Source: Tricholoma matsutake (taxonomy: Eukaryota > Basidiomycota > Agaricomycetes > Agaricales > Tricholomataceae). Taken from it: a stretch of 64,000 nt of DNA. Location: assembly GCA_026075535.2 (NCBI GenBank), contig AP026548.1, positions 1 to 64,000 on the forward strand, written 5' to 3'. A program made the translations under genes and the position numbers. The notes under the pieces were generated by a model, which saw nothing but the letters and a program-made list of their open reading frames with translations, was not told the DNA's origin and did not search any database. This document shows positions 10,524-21,561 of this stretch, in pieces (positions within the stretch are counted from its first letter, which is position 1; each line of letters starts with the position of its first letter).

Positions 10524-13500
10524 TCAAATATAACTGCCTGAACCAATGTAGGCAAACCAGATACTGTTGGTTTTGAACTCTTTGCCAGGACTTGGAAAGA
10601 AAACCGTCCTAAAGTGCTGGAATGTTATATCTAATCTTCTTTTCTTTGGTGCCCCTTCTAGCTGGTATGATGATGGCAGAAAAGTGGATTTTCCACCAAG
10701 TAGTGCTAAAATAGTCTGGCATGCCCAAACCTCCATTGCATCCATGAGGGTAGTGGGTTTGGGTTGAATTCCAGCAGGCAAGAATGACTCCTGGAGGCAT
10801 AGCCAAGTATCTGTGGTGAAAGCAATGAAGAGATCCTCCATTATTTCCAGGATTTCCTCAGAGGTCCACCCTATATCCACCTCTTCAAAGTTGAATCAGT
10901 GAAGAAAGTCCACTGGATGCTGCTTGCACATCTTCTGCAATGTAGACCATGATATACTCTCACCCCATGGATATGATTCACTTAATATATGGGATGGAAT
11001 AAGCTGGATTTCCCTACCCTTTACTTTTTCTGTTGTGGGCCTGCACAATCTCATTGCCGTCCTTCTGTCCCAAGTTTACATTTATGTATTCCATATCCTC
11101 GGGATCCAGGTCATTGATGAAAAACATCCCGAACCTTTCCATCACTGCTCTGATGTAGTATATTCAATGCAGATTCCATGTATGATGGGATATTGGATGG
11201 ATTGACCATAATATTTCACATTAAATGGAGAATTAGGGCTGTGAGTGTGCCATAATTAGGTGGGTGAGTGACAGCAAGTTTGCAGTGAATGTCTTGCAGC
11301 TCTGTAAACCATCGCAAAGCAAAATTAAAGAAGGTTGGGGCTGAGATCCATATACTGGGATTGCTTTTAAGGAAGCTTTCTACCTGAATAGAGTTTTAAG
11401 TCCTATCAGTGAATTAGAATCAAAATGTTCTTCTCACCCACTCCATGACAACTGGCAGAAGTTTCAAAACTACAGAAGCACTTACACAAAGTTCATCATG
11501 GACACCATATGAGTGTTTCCCACCAGATATCAGAGCCTTCATCCATCTTGTGCACCCATCAAGATACTTTTGATTGCACTAAATAGCATTGTCCAGAGAT
11601 GTGATATAGGCCTGTTGCCCAGGCTGACTGACAGACTCAAAGAATAGGTTATATGAAATGTGCTTCACAATATGGGTGTGATGCTTGACATGACCTGATG
11701 TTTCAGCCTTGAAACCTCCATAGTCATGCATGGTGTTATAGTGATATTCTTTGCTGTTCCTGCTTGATTTTCCCATGAGAGCATAAGAGGATCTCAAGCT
11801 GTCTAGTCGCCAGAGTCCAACCATTGGCTCCATGGTGTTTGTTGGGTGAAAAGAGACTCCAAGATCAAGGTATAGCTCTCCATTGTCTCTGTCCAGCATG
11901 TAGTTCCAATCTAGACCTGGTATGACTCTCTGAAGTGCCTGAAAGACAGTTTTGCCTGGTCCACACTGTTTTGACAGCAACTTTATGCCTCTTGCATCAA
12001 GAACAAAGAGAAATGAACTAAAGCAAGAAAGAAGGTCATTGTTCTGGGATACTTCACAGCAAATGGCCACCAAAAGTGAAGCTAGGGACTCGGGAGTAAG
12101 AGGAATGGTAGGACATCTAGCACGATCTCCTGTTCTCCAACAAAGTTGCTCTGTACTTTGAGGGAGATATTCTGAAATTCCAGGAAAGTGATTCAGGGCT
12201 GAAGCCAATGCTTTGAAGATGGCTTCCGAAATCCATAGTTCTTGAAGTTCAAGGGGCATGATGGTGATTGCTCAATTAGTGTTGATGCTCTTGTGTATCA
12301 TTCTTGGGAAGAACTAGTGTTGCCACTGGCTCAGCCGAGGTTTTTCAATAAAATGGACATAGCATACCAGATATATTCTCTAAATTCACCGAAATATTTG
12401 AGCATATGGATGGGGCCATAAGCCGAGGGGTCTTCTGCCAACATTAGCTTATCGAATCATCCCTTCTTGACATATTCACTTGGCTTTGATTTGAAGCCGA
12501 GCCATCAAGCCGAATTTTGTTTATTAAATAACTCAGGGATGATCGATCAGTTTAACTAATGTTGGCAGATGACCCCTCGGCTTGTGGGCCCGTCCATAGG
12601 CTCAAATATTCTGGTGAATTTAGCAGATTTATCTGGCATGCTATATCCATTTTATTGAAAAACCTCGGCTGAGCCAGTGGCAACACTAGGAAGAACACAT
12701 AAAGATTAAACTGCTGAGAAGCTTTGCCAAAATAACCAAATGGCATGTGCAGAATGTAACTGAGGGGGTGCTGAACTTTGCTTCAAAGATGTGGATTATC
12801 GAGCTCTGTTTCATCTCCTGGAGGTCCCAAACATGTGACATATACCAAGGGATTTGCAGAAAATGGTGGTTGATCAGAAAAATGAGGTAGCAGATGCAAA
12901 TTGATGGCACCTTTGCATGAAAGTAATGTACTTGTTGTGACAAAAAGAATGCTGTCAATGTACATGGAAATTGAAACCTGGTCTTGTGTTAACACAACAT
13001 GATCTTGTTCCAGGTCCAGCTGTAGAAAATTATCTGTCCTTGTCTTTCCTCTAACAAAAACATTATAACTTTCTCTTGTTTTTGTAACCCTACCTGCCTC
13101 ATCCAGCATTCCTTTTGCACCCAATAAAGTAGCTTCTGGGGAGGAACTCCTGCTTGGAATATCCTGGATGATTCCTGGTAGTTCAGGATCATGCTGCCTT
13201 GAAGATGGAGAGGCAGTATCAAATTTGGTGCCTTCTTGAGTAGCATTATCCATTGTTGGCAGGAGGCATGAAATAAAATCTGTGGGTATTTTTTTGCTGG
13301 AGATCTGGGCAAAATAAGGAGGTAATCTGTATCCTCTGTCTCTCCATGTGCAAGCAAAGTTGGGAAGAGCTTGCAAACCAGAGGAATCAAAAGTCCACAC
13401 ACCTTTTTTTTACATATTTTTTTTTGTTTATTTATTTGTTTAAATAAAACAAATAAAACATAATTCCTGTTTTGGCAGCTTATTTAACCTTCATCTTCAT

Positions 13501-15078
13501 CAAAGAGGGGTGGAGCATTTCCACTCCATATTGATGCTGTGCTATAGTCATCAAAGTCACCCAAGTTAATCTCTTTATCAAGACTATCTGATGAAGATGA
13601 TGATGACTCCTCAGCTTCTGCTAATGGAAGGGGATGGGGGAGGTGAAGTGTTGTTATTTTGGAATGTGGATGGACAGTCCTGTCTTGCTAATAAGTGCCT
13701 TTGGTATCTGTAGGCAAATGTGCAGAGGTAGTGTCAAGTTGACACATCTTGCTTCCTGACCTCTGATTCAAAAGATGAGGCTAAGATTCCTAACCCACTG
13801 AAAGTGGGAAGGCAGGATACACATTTCATCAATGAATATTTCAGGCAGCTGCATGTGATCCTTGTTGCCTTGGGATATTTTGTTCCAAAGAGTGAAGCAT
13901 GAATGAGCAGCACTGAGAGCTGTATAAAACATTTGCTCCCTTAGTTTATGATCACATGCAAGATTTGAGCCTTGGGCTGTGAAATGAAACATCCTTCCAA
14001 CACCATTGCCCCTCTTGTAGAAGCTTAGAAAATGCTGCAATACCAGGGCCTGAGTGGGAATTTTGCTAGAGAAACATAGTTAATTGGGTTTTACAGTAAA
14101 ATAATGTAAAGTAATACCAGAATCCAGTTTGCTTCATATACAACTGCCATGTTTCAAGCCTCTTTCATCTCAGATGCTGGCCAACTGAATGCCTTCCCAA
14201 TTCTTTCCCAGAGTATAGGACCATCCCAGGACTCCCACTCTGCATGACTAGCCACAGGTTCCAATGTTGGACAGCCAAGATGTCCTAATATTAGGACCTT
14301 GCTTTCTGAAAAATTAAACAAGGCCAGAAAATATGTGTTTTGTTGGAAGGCAACGAAGAAAATGACTGGAACATAGTTAATGGGTTGAGTGGAGAGGTCA
14401 AGACATTTCTGGACAAGAGCATGGTCATGACTAGGGTCTCCAGTAAGGTTTTGTATTGTTGAGGTGTTGAGATAATAAAAGCTAGCAGAGTCATCAGAAT
14501 GCTGGCTTTGATATGATTCCCAGCTCAGAAAGAAGTCCAGGACAGATAGTTTTATTAAATCTCCAGGTTTCAGTATTTGTAGATCTGGATAGGCAGCTAC
14601 CCAAAGAGTTGAATTAGCAAGGTGGATTGCTAGAGAATAAATAAATGAGGGCTGAATTGAATACATTGGCAATATCCATCTTGAACATACCGACAGTTTG
14701 TCTGAGCTGTGTTATCTCATTAGATGTATCACTTTCTGACTGAGATTTTGGAGCAGGGTTAAGTGGACTGAATGTGGAACCTGGGTGATAGTCTTTATCA
14801 CATTTGTTACTAGCTTGAGAGCTGGGACAGCTCTGCAAGCTTGAAGCCTCCCATTTTTGACCCAGATGATTAGAATTATTGTCAGATGAGGACCAGGATG
14901 GACAAGGGCTCCAATCTCATGTAGACCAAGAAGGGCATGGACTCCGAGCATTAAGAGCCTGTATTCCTTCATCAGAATCTGTGAGGTTGGACCAGCTTTT
15001 GGGATTTTCTAATTCAGAGGAGGATGAGTCCACTGTATCAGACCATGCTATGCATTGTGAACCCCAAGAATTAGGCAT
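10524..15078 (-). pseudogene. Large decayed minus-strand gene, unknown family
   Basis: Read from about 15078 towards 10524. A Ser-rich first block starts MPNSWGSQCIAWSD, crosses one in-frame TGA (14917-14919) and ends near EITQLRQTV. A GTATGT..CTCTAG intron joins it in phase to a block at about 14652-14154 (PDLQILKPGDLIKLSVLDFF). That block has the general layout of a Ulp1-type protease, but no clear His-Asp-Cys triad is seen, so this is only a suggestion. Further blocks are 14060-13768, 13400-12783 (with LVYVTCLGPPGDETE), 12259-11579 (ELYLDLGVSFHPTN..GLWRLDSL) and 10880-10524. A hAT MITE lies between two blocks at 12315-12688. The blocks look like one long multi-exon protein but could be two genes. 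Confidence 0.5.
12315..12688. mobile_element. hAT-type MITE, 374 bp, TSD GGAAGAAC
   Basis: It begins TAGTGTTGCCACTGGCTCAG and ends with the complement. GGAAGAAC is duplicated exactly on both sides (12307-12314 and 12689-12696). The inverted arms extend for about 150 bp each with scattered differences, leaving a short centre near 12460-12545, so the element can fold almost end to end. It sits inside the large minus-strand gene. Confidence 0.95.
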
Positions 15079-15154
15079 GTTCGAACAAGATGGAGAAAAT
15101 GTAAAGCAGAAATAAATTATTGCATGTGAAAAACTATCACATGGGGAATAAACT

Positions 15155-15640
15155 ATGTAGCCATAAATAAAAATAAAAATATATAATTCATGCATGTGAC
15201 TGTTCAGAACCATCACATGTGCAATAATTCATGCACATGATTGTTCAGAACCGTTACATGTGTAATAATTCATGCACATGATTGTTCAGAACTGTCACAT
15301 GTGTAATAATTCATGCATGTGATTGTTCAGAACAGTCACATGCACATATAGCAATAAAGAACACAGGCCTTTGCAACAAACTCAAACAAGTAAAGGGTGG
15401 GAAATAATTATGTATAAAAATAATTCATGCATGTGACAGTTCGGAACTATCATGTGCAGGACTTGACATTAAATATATGTAGCCATAAATAAAAATGAAA
15501 ATATATAATTCATGCATGTGACTGTTCAGAACCATCACATGGGTAATAATTTATGCACATGATTGTTCAGAACTGTCACATGTGTAATAATTCATGCACA
15601 TGATTGTTCAGAACAGTCACATGCACATATGGCAATAAAG
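15155..15640. repeat. Duplicated block of 41-bp palindromic repeats
   Basis: AATTCATGCA recurs at 15185, 15226, 15267 and 15308, a 41-bp period. Each unit contains a 27-nt palindrome: CATGTGAYTGTTC, a central A, then GAACNGTCACATG, with few mismatches. The preceding lead-in (TATGTAGCCATAAATAAAAAT) and the array are duplicated at about 15475-15630, and CAGGCCTTTGCAA follows both copies. Confidence 0.85.
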
Positions 15641-15643
15641 AGT

Positions 15644-15905
15644 CACTGGGTGCAAGGCACAATACTGCCTGAGAAGTACTGTGAAAGTATCCTGACAGTA
15701 TTCCTAATATTGTCAACATACTTCACTAGAGGTATTTTGACAGTATTGTACTATATTTTGATAGTACTGAAGGTACTGAAGTAGTATTCTAGATTGGTAT
15801 GCATACTTGCAAAATATCCCTTGGTGAGCATGGTGGCAGTATTAGGAGTACTTCCAGAATACTGACATCATACCTTCTCAGAAGTATCTTGCTGTGCAGC
15901 CAGTG
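15644..15905. mobile_element. CACTA-type MITE, copy 1, 262 bp
   Basis: It starts CACTGGGTGCAAGGCACAAT and ends GCTGTGCAGCCAGTG, an imperfect CACTG inverted repeat. AGT flanks both ends (15641-15643, 15906-15908). A 3-bp duplication and a CACTR terminus fit the CACTA (EnSpm) superfamily. A second copy in reverse orientation is at 29230-29491. The interior is rich in AGTATT/AATACT motifs. Confidence 0.85.
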
Positions 15906-16498
15906 AGTACAGGCCTTTGCAATGGACTCTAACAAGTAAAAGGTGAGAAATAATTATGTTCCCAATGTCTGTGGGGTTGAAGGATTCAGAAACAGTGAAA
16001 ATCGAGAATTTTGAATGTGTACACAACAAGTTACAACTTCTAACTCTCATACTTGTATGATCACCTGCTTTCACACTTATGTAAATTACTAAAAATCACC
16101 AAACCTGTCAGAGGACTTACTATGTTATATTTATGGATGGACCATGTCAAGAAACCGATTTTTTTAACATCTCATTGTTGCAATAACTCTCAAACTCAGT
16201 ATTTTCAGTATTTTCTCCATATCTCAAAAACTCATCCACCAAAATTCATGATTTTGGGATCAATATGATCCTATTCATGTCCTCTATGTATCTTGAATAT
16301 CATTTGGAATTTATTTTGATGGTCAAAATTGGCCATTTGACCAACTGGTGTACTATGATCCTGGCACCCCCTTCATTTGGCCCAAGGAATGGAAAATGTA
16401 TTTCGGTCAACTGTTGACCTGATGGTAAAGTTAACCCTTGGTAAACCAGAGATGCAAGCACCGACATAAACCTTGCTCCTCCAGTAACTATTTGACAA

Positions 16499-17217
16499 TA
16501 GGGTTGTTCACAGTTGGCATTTTTGGCCCATTTTTCATTCATTCTTTGTTCATAGTGATGTGCAAGGCTCGGCCCAAAGCCATCAAGCCATGGCTGCCAA
16601 GCCCTAGAAGCCTGAGCTGAGCCAAGCCTTGGAGTGGGCTTGGTAGGGCTCAAGGCTCGGCTCAAGGTTTCTGAAGCCTGGGCTGAGCCCTTAAGCCCCG
16701 GCTTTGTGGCTGTGAATTCACCAGTGCATAATTGTGCAGGGCTGCTAACCATACCATATGGGATACAGTATCATCTATGGGTGTACTCTGTACCCGTACC
16801 GTATGCGTGATGCAGAGGCTGCAAGGGTACAGCCCTGCACATCACTATTTGTTCATTTTCAATACCATTTTGATCCCATTTTTCCAAAAAAATGAAACTG
16901 AGAATGAAAGCAAAATGACAAGGAAAATGAACCATTTTGATACAATGGAACCATACCCTTGCTCTTGCAAAAAGTGATCTGAAAAATGATCATTTTTTGG
17001 GTTTTTGGCACTGTGCCTGACAAGTAAAATGCATTTTTACATCATTTTTCTGGACTTTGGTTTCCAGGGTGTTTACGGTAACCATTTTTCCCATCATTTT
17101 TAGTTCCATTTTCTATTCCCTTTTGTTTGTTCCTCTGCCATATGTACAAAATGAGTGAAGAATGAAGTTGGAAATGAGTTGGAAAATGGCCCAAAAATGC
17201 CACCATGAACAACCCTA
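16499..17217. mobile_element. TIR element split by a hAT MITE
   Basis: TAGGGTTGTTCA at 16499 with the following GGCATTTTTGG is mirrored by the sequence ending AACAACCCTA at 17217. Removing the nested MITE and its duplicated 8 bp leaves an element of about 416 bp. The terminus resembles hAT ends, but no matching 8-bp flank was found, so the superfamily is uncertain. Confidence 0.65.
16553..16847. mobile_element. hAT-type MITE, 295 bp, TSD TTTGTTCA
   Basis: It begins TAGTGATGTGCAAGGC and ends GCCCTGCACATCACTA. TTTGTTCA is exactly duplicated at 16545-16552 and 16848-16855. The left half is made of GGCTC/GAGCC-type repeats; the right half has GTACCC/GGGTAC inverted motifs. It is nested inside the TIR element at 16499-17217. 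Confidence 0.93.
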
Positions 17218-18937
17218 ATATTTGTTTTTTACAGGCAGACATAATTCCAGGTAAAGAGAGACCATTGCTGGAGCAAGGTGACAAACATCAACAACACATT
17301 TGTCTACAAGTTGTTGATCTCAGTACAGCTGGCCAGGAATGCAGGGAGACGGTACTAGACCTTGGGATGGAGAGAGGTGGTCAGACACCCAACCTTCTGG
17401 ACAGTTGCTGCTCAATTTGTGCGAGAGCCCTGCTGGGGAGGTTGTTTGGGCAAAGTAAGATTCTGTTCATGATAGGTGGGTTTTCATCGATCGAAACCTT
17501 CCATCATGTTTTTTTTCCCTTATATGTTGAATGCAGCTCAGACGAGACAAAAGAGCAACATCTCCTATTCATGGGGTACACATCTGCATTCCAGATATGG
17601 GATTGCACTTTGAGGCTGTGCAGGGGGAGTCTATAGAGTGGTGCAGACATGTCCTCCATGCTGCCATTATGCCCAAACCATGTAGAAATGCAGCAAATGA
17701 TCCTCTTTGAGGCAATAGGCCTCTTATTGGTATTCTGTAAGTCTTTGTTTTGATCAAGTTTTGATTGTGAGATTCTCATCCACGTTCACATTTGAGAACA
17801 AGATCAGAGCTTGCAGATTGTGATTCGTGAAGGATGGAACAGCAGGCTGCAGCCCATAAGGAACATCAGCGTGTTGATCGGCTCTGTGTGGCCTGGAGGG
17901 ATGGAGGTGGAGGCGAGATGATGACACTATGAGGGGGGATGATAGAGTGATGCATGAGAGGAGCTTGCCATGTACGCAGATGGCCTCGTTAGATCCAAGG
18001 GATAGCATTAGCGAGGGAGGCAGCCGATGGAAGAGTCACAAGTATAGAACAGGAGTTCATGCGATTAATGAGATCCTGCTGGTTTTTTTTGTGCATGCAG
18101 GTGTGAAGTGGGATTCAAGGCACTTGACTTGATCTCACGTGAAGAAGCATTCCGGGTGTATATTGAAGGAGTGAGGGATGCAGAGGGGCCATTGATGAAT
18201 TGCAGGTGGTGAGGTGGGGTGCTTGAGGGTGGAATGGAAGCAGGGAAGAATCTCTATCTTACTCTGCACCAGCTCTTTGTGAACACCATGCAAGGCGATA
18301 CAGCATGCCAGCAGTCAACGCATCAATGTAGAGGATGTATTGAATTTTGAAGAATGGGCAAGTTCCTTGGTGATCTCATCTTCAAAAGTTCACGTGCTCA
18401 CGACTCAGACTAAGAGCTCGGAATTCTGTGTGAGTAGATGAGTAAAGAGTTACAACTCAAACATGAAAGGATTTGGTGGAATGAGGAGCTGTATTTTATA
18501 ATGATAGTAACTGAGACAACAGGAGGGGTAAAAATTACATTGGCAAGTAAAAGCAGGTAGCATCAACCCTCACTCTTTTCCCTATGTAATGCAAATCAGA
18601 GGGGCTTAGTCTTCACAAAGTAAAGAATGTATGATAGCACATCACCAGCACTTGTAAAACCATCCCAGGGGGTTGCCCATGTCAATAGCATCATAAAGCA
18701 ATTTGATGAGTTTGGCATCCTGGGTGGTCTCCATGTCTTTAGCATTGATGTTGGTTCCTACAATGATACACATCCATTGCAAGTAGGTCACCATTGGATT
18801 ATGAATAAGTGTCAAGCAATGGTGATTATGAGGTAGCCTCGAGCAGATGGCCTTCAAAGCAGCATCATACCCACAGTTTTTTGCATTGTTCATTGTCAGT
18901 ACCTACAGTCATCATCGTTCTGAGAATATATGAACTC
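17218..18937. other. No recognised gene
   Basis: Short open frames occur on both strands (for example plus 17205-17636), but none has a recognisable domain or convincing exon structure. The last part before 18937 is also unexplained. Confidence 0.4.
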
Positions 18938-19315
18938 TTAGCCAATTCTCAGCTGTTTACTTAAGGTCACTACCCACACCTTCTCTATCTCACCTCGCAC
19001 CAGCCTGGCCCTGCTCCCAATTCCCAAATCCCATATCTGTTCTGAGTCTGTGGGCCCCCACCTCCCTAACAGCTCCTGCAAAATAACCCACTCCTCATAC
19101 ATCTCCCTTCACTTTGGCATCGAGTCCCAGTGCTCATGGGTCTCCTGCTGCACCTCAAATGATATAGCCACCCACCTCGCCATACCCTGCCACCAATAAA
19201 CCCAGAATTCCAGTGGCAAACCCAATCTCACCCCACACCTGTGACCACACCTTGGCTGGATCGTGCTCTTCATTTTCATCTCGCCTCTTCCAGCTTGATA
19301 CTCACCTACCCACAC
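18938..19315 (-). pseudogene. Hypothetical minus-strand coding remnant
   Basis: A single minus-strand frame runs from about 19315 to a TAA at 18938-18940. It is interrupted only by a TGA at 19106-19108, between ..HWDSMPK and REMYEEWVILQELLG. The Trp/Glu-rich composition looks like coding sequence. No ATG or family was identified, and the upstream part is missing or spliced. Confidence 0.3.
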
Positions 19316-19616
19316 TTTCTAAATCTCACAATTTAGCCTCTTTTTTTTTTTGGGCACGTTGGTAGGATCACTCCCCCACTCCCCCACTCCCCCACTCCCC
19401 CAAACACCACACCCAATCCCACCCACCCCCTCTCATTCCAGGCTGGCCATACCACCAATCTTGATATATGCACATCGTGCATAGCATTGAAGGGAGGGCA
19501 GGTCCTGGAGTGCACTCATGAGCAGCTCAATCAGGGATGGAGGCAAGGGATGGGGTGTGGAGTGTGGGTAATTCTCAAATGTGGTGGTATCCGCTGCGGT
19601 CTCCTCAGGCCCACAC

Positions 19617-19847
19617 TATAGCCGTGGCAGTAGTGCCCATAGCAGAGTCCATAGCAGAGCCATGCCAGAGTCTGGCATTCCCCTTAGTGGTCACGTGACC
19701 TCATAGATAGACACGCGCATGTGGTAGACAGAGAATCATCTTTGCTTGTCCACATCCTTTCCAACTCGCATCTAGTAGTAGACGCGAGCCCTGTCCAAAC
19801 CGTCTCATCTAGTAGTAGATGAGACCCTGAGAGCCCACACGACTCCA
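19617..19847 (+). repeat. 5' LTR of element A, 5'-truncated
   Basis: 231 bp ending GACTCCA, matching the 3' LTR from its internal TGTAGCTGTGGCAG motif onward (TATAGCCGTGGCAG here). The sequence just upstream does not match the first part of the 3' LTR. It contains two adjacent hairpins sharing the loop GTAG. A possible primer-binding region (TGGTGACAACTGGG) starts at 19850. Confidence 0.85.
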
Positions 19848-19875
19848 TCTGGTGACAACTGGGAATTTGAACTCG

Positions 19876-21561
19876 ATGCACACAGCTGACCACTTTCATT
19901 TCCACAAGTTGCTCCTTCTCATCTCATTTATCTCAGTTACCATCCTTTTCAGCTCAACGTCGCCCTCTGATTGCTTGCCCACATTTGTTATTGTCTACAT
20001 CCGTGACACCCAATCATGTCCCTGCAACATGCACCTGTCTATGCACCTTGTGTTGTGCATCCTGCTCTGCCTCGTGGTGAGCCTTGCATCCGCAACACTG
20101 GCTAAACCTGTACGACGCGACCCTAGAGGCAGATTTCTGCCTGCCACTTTGATGACTGCACCGAGTGAAGCACCATCCCTAACTACCTCGTACATATTCC
20201 CATTGTTACCCAACCTCGCAACCAGCCCAACTCCCACCTTCGAGTATATACTACCACCTGTACCCCCATCTACACCTCAGCTCTCTACAACCCCACCCGA
20301 CGACAACGACTTCATGCCCGAGAATATCAAACCATTCTGGGGCAACAATGAACATCCAGAGGAGAGCCCTCAGGACTTCCTAAAAGCGATGCAACACTGG
20401 GGCCTCAACAAAACCAACGCCACAGACACACAGAAGCTGGAGAACTTCGGGCTCAACCTGAAATCGAACGCTGCAGCAGAACAATGGTTCGACAACCTAC
20501 CTACCACCAACATCGACACTTGGGACCACCTCGTCAGTGCATTCAAGAGGAAGTGGCCGAGCAAAGCGCCCACCGTGAAGACCATCAAGGAGAAGCAGGC
20601 AGTGCTAGAGCAAACCACAATTAGCAAAGAAGAGGTGGGGAAACGAGTGGTGATGAACGGAGTAGAAGAACTCGTGCACGTCGTATGGGCTGACAAGATA
20701 GAGTGTCTCACAGCTGCAATCCCAGATGCCAATAGTTTGTTGGTCAATTCCATTCGCAGATCAATGCCAAAGGTCCTACAGAAGGTAATGGGATCAGGGC
20801 ACACCACCTGGGCATCATTCTGCAATACTGTACATGCAGCTACAGTCACCCAGATCGCCGAGGCAAAAGAGGAAGAGAAGGAAGCATGGGAGTTATGAGA
20901 GCAGGTAAAGAAGTTACAGGAACTACACGAGACGTCTGCATGAGATGTCAGGAACACACTCCAACAGCTCACCCTCAACGCACCACCCCCTGTTCCCCGA
21001 TTCCCAATGCTCTGAACACAACCACCCAGCACCCCAAACTATTCCCCTGCACCAACGCTCAACGCGAACAACCAGGCCCCACGCACCACCTACCAAACAC
21101 CAAACCAACCAACATACCAGCAGAACAGAACCCCTGCCAAGCACATGAACGATGTCATAAGGCTCGCACTCCCCATCCACCCAAACACCCCAGCCGGCTG
21201 GCCTTTGTACGAGGCCCAGATCACGAAGTGGCACACTGAATATGCCGGACAGCAAGCGAGCAAGACACATCTGTACCCACTCTCACCCGGAACCATGCCT
21301 GTCGCGTCAGGAGAGTGCTGGAGGTGTGGCTTGCCAGGACACATGGGCCCCAGCTGTGACAGCTCCATGCCAGTCCCAAGATCTGAAAGTTGCTGGAGAT
21401 CCATCGCTGCATCTATCAAATGCAGCTGCCCACCAAATGTAACAAGAAACGTCAACCTCATCAACGAGATCAGTCCATGGGCATCAAGGGAAGAGTACGA
21501 CCAGCAAGTGATCGCCAACTACTTAGCAAGTCAGGGAAAAGGACCGGGGTCATCAGCGTAG
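19876..21561 (+). pseudogene. gag: Gag of element A
   Basis: Frame 1 is continuous from ATG 19876 (later ATGs at 20029 and 20313 are also possible) to TAG at 21561. It is broken by three TGA codons at 20896, 20941 and 21013. The capsid-like region lies around 20320-20880 (FWGNNEHPEESPQDFL..WFDNLP..LVSAFKRKWP). A zinc knuckle CWRCGLPGHMGPSC (CX2CX4HX4C) is at 21316-21357. Gag would package element RNA into virus-like particles. The N-terminal ~70 residues are hydrophobic and may not belong to the native protein. Confidence 0.8.

Noticed and set aside
16300..16752. Minus-strand 150-residue ORF
   Set aside because: It spans the end of a hAT MITE and its flank; an artefact of GGCTC/GAGCC repeats.
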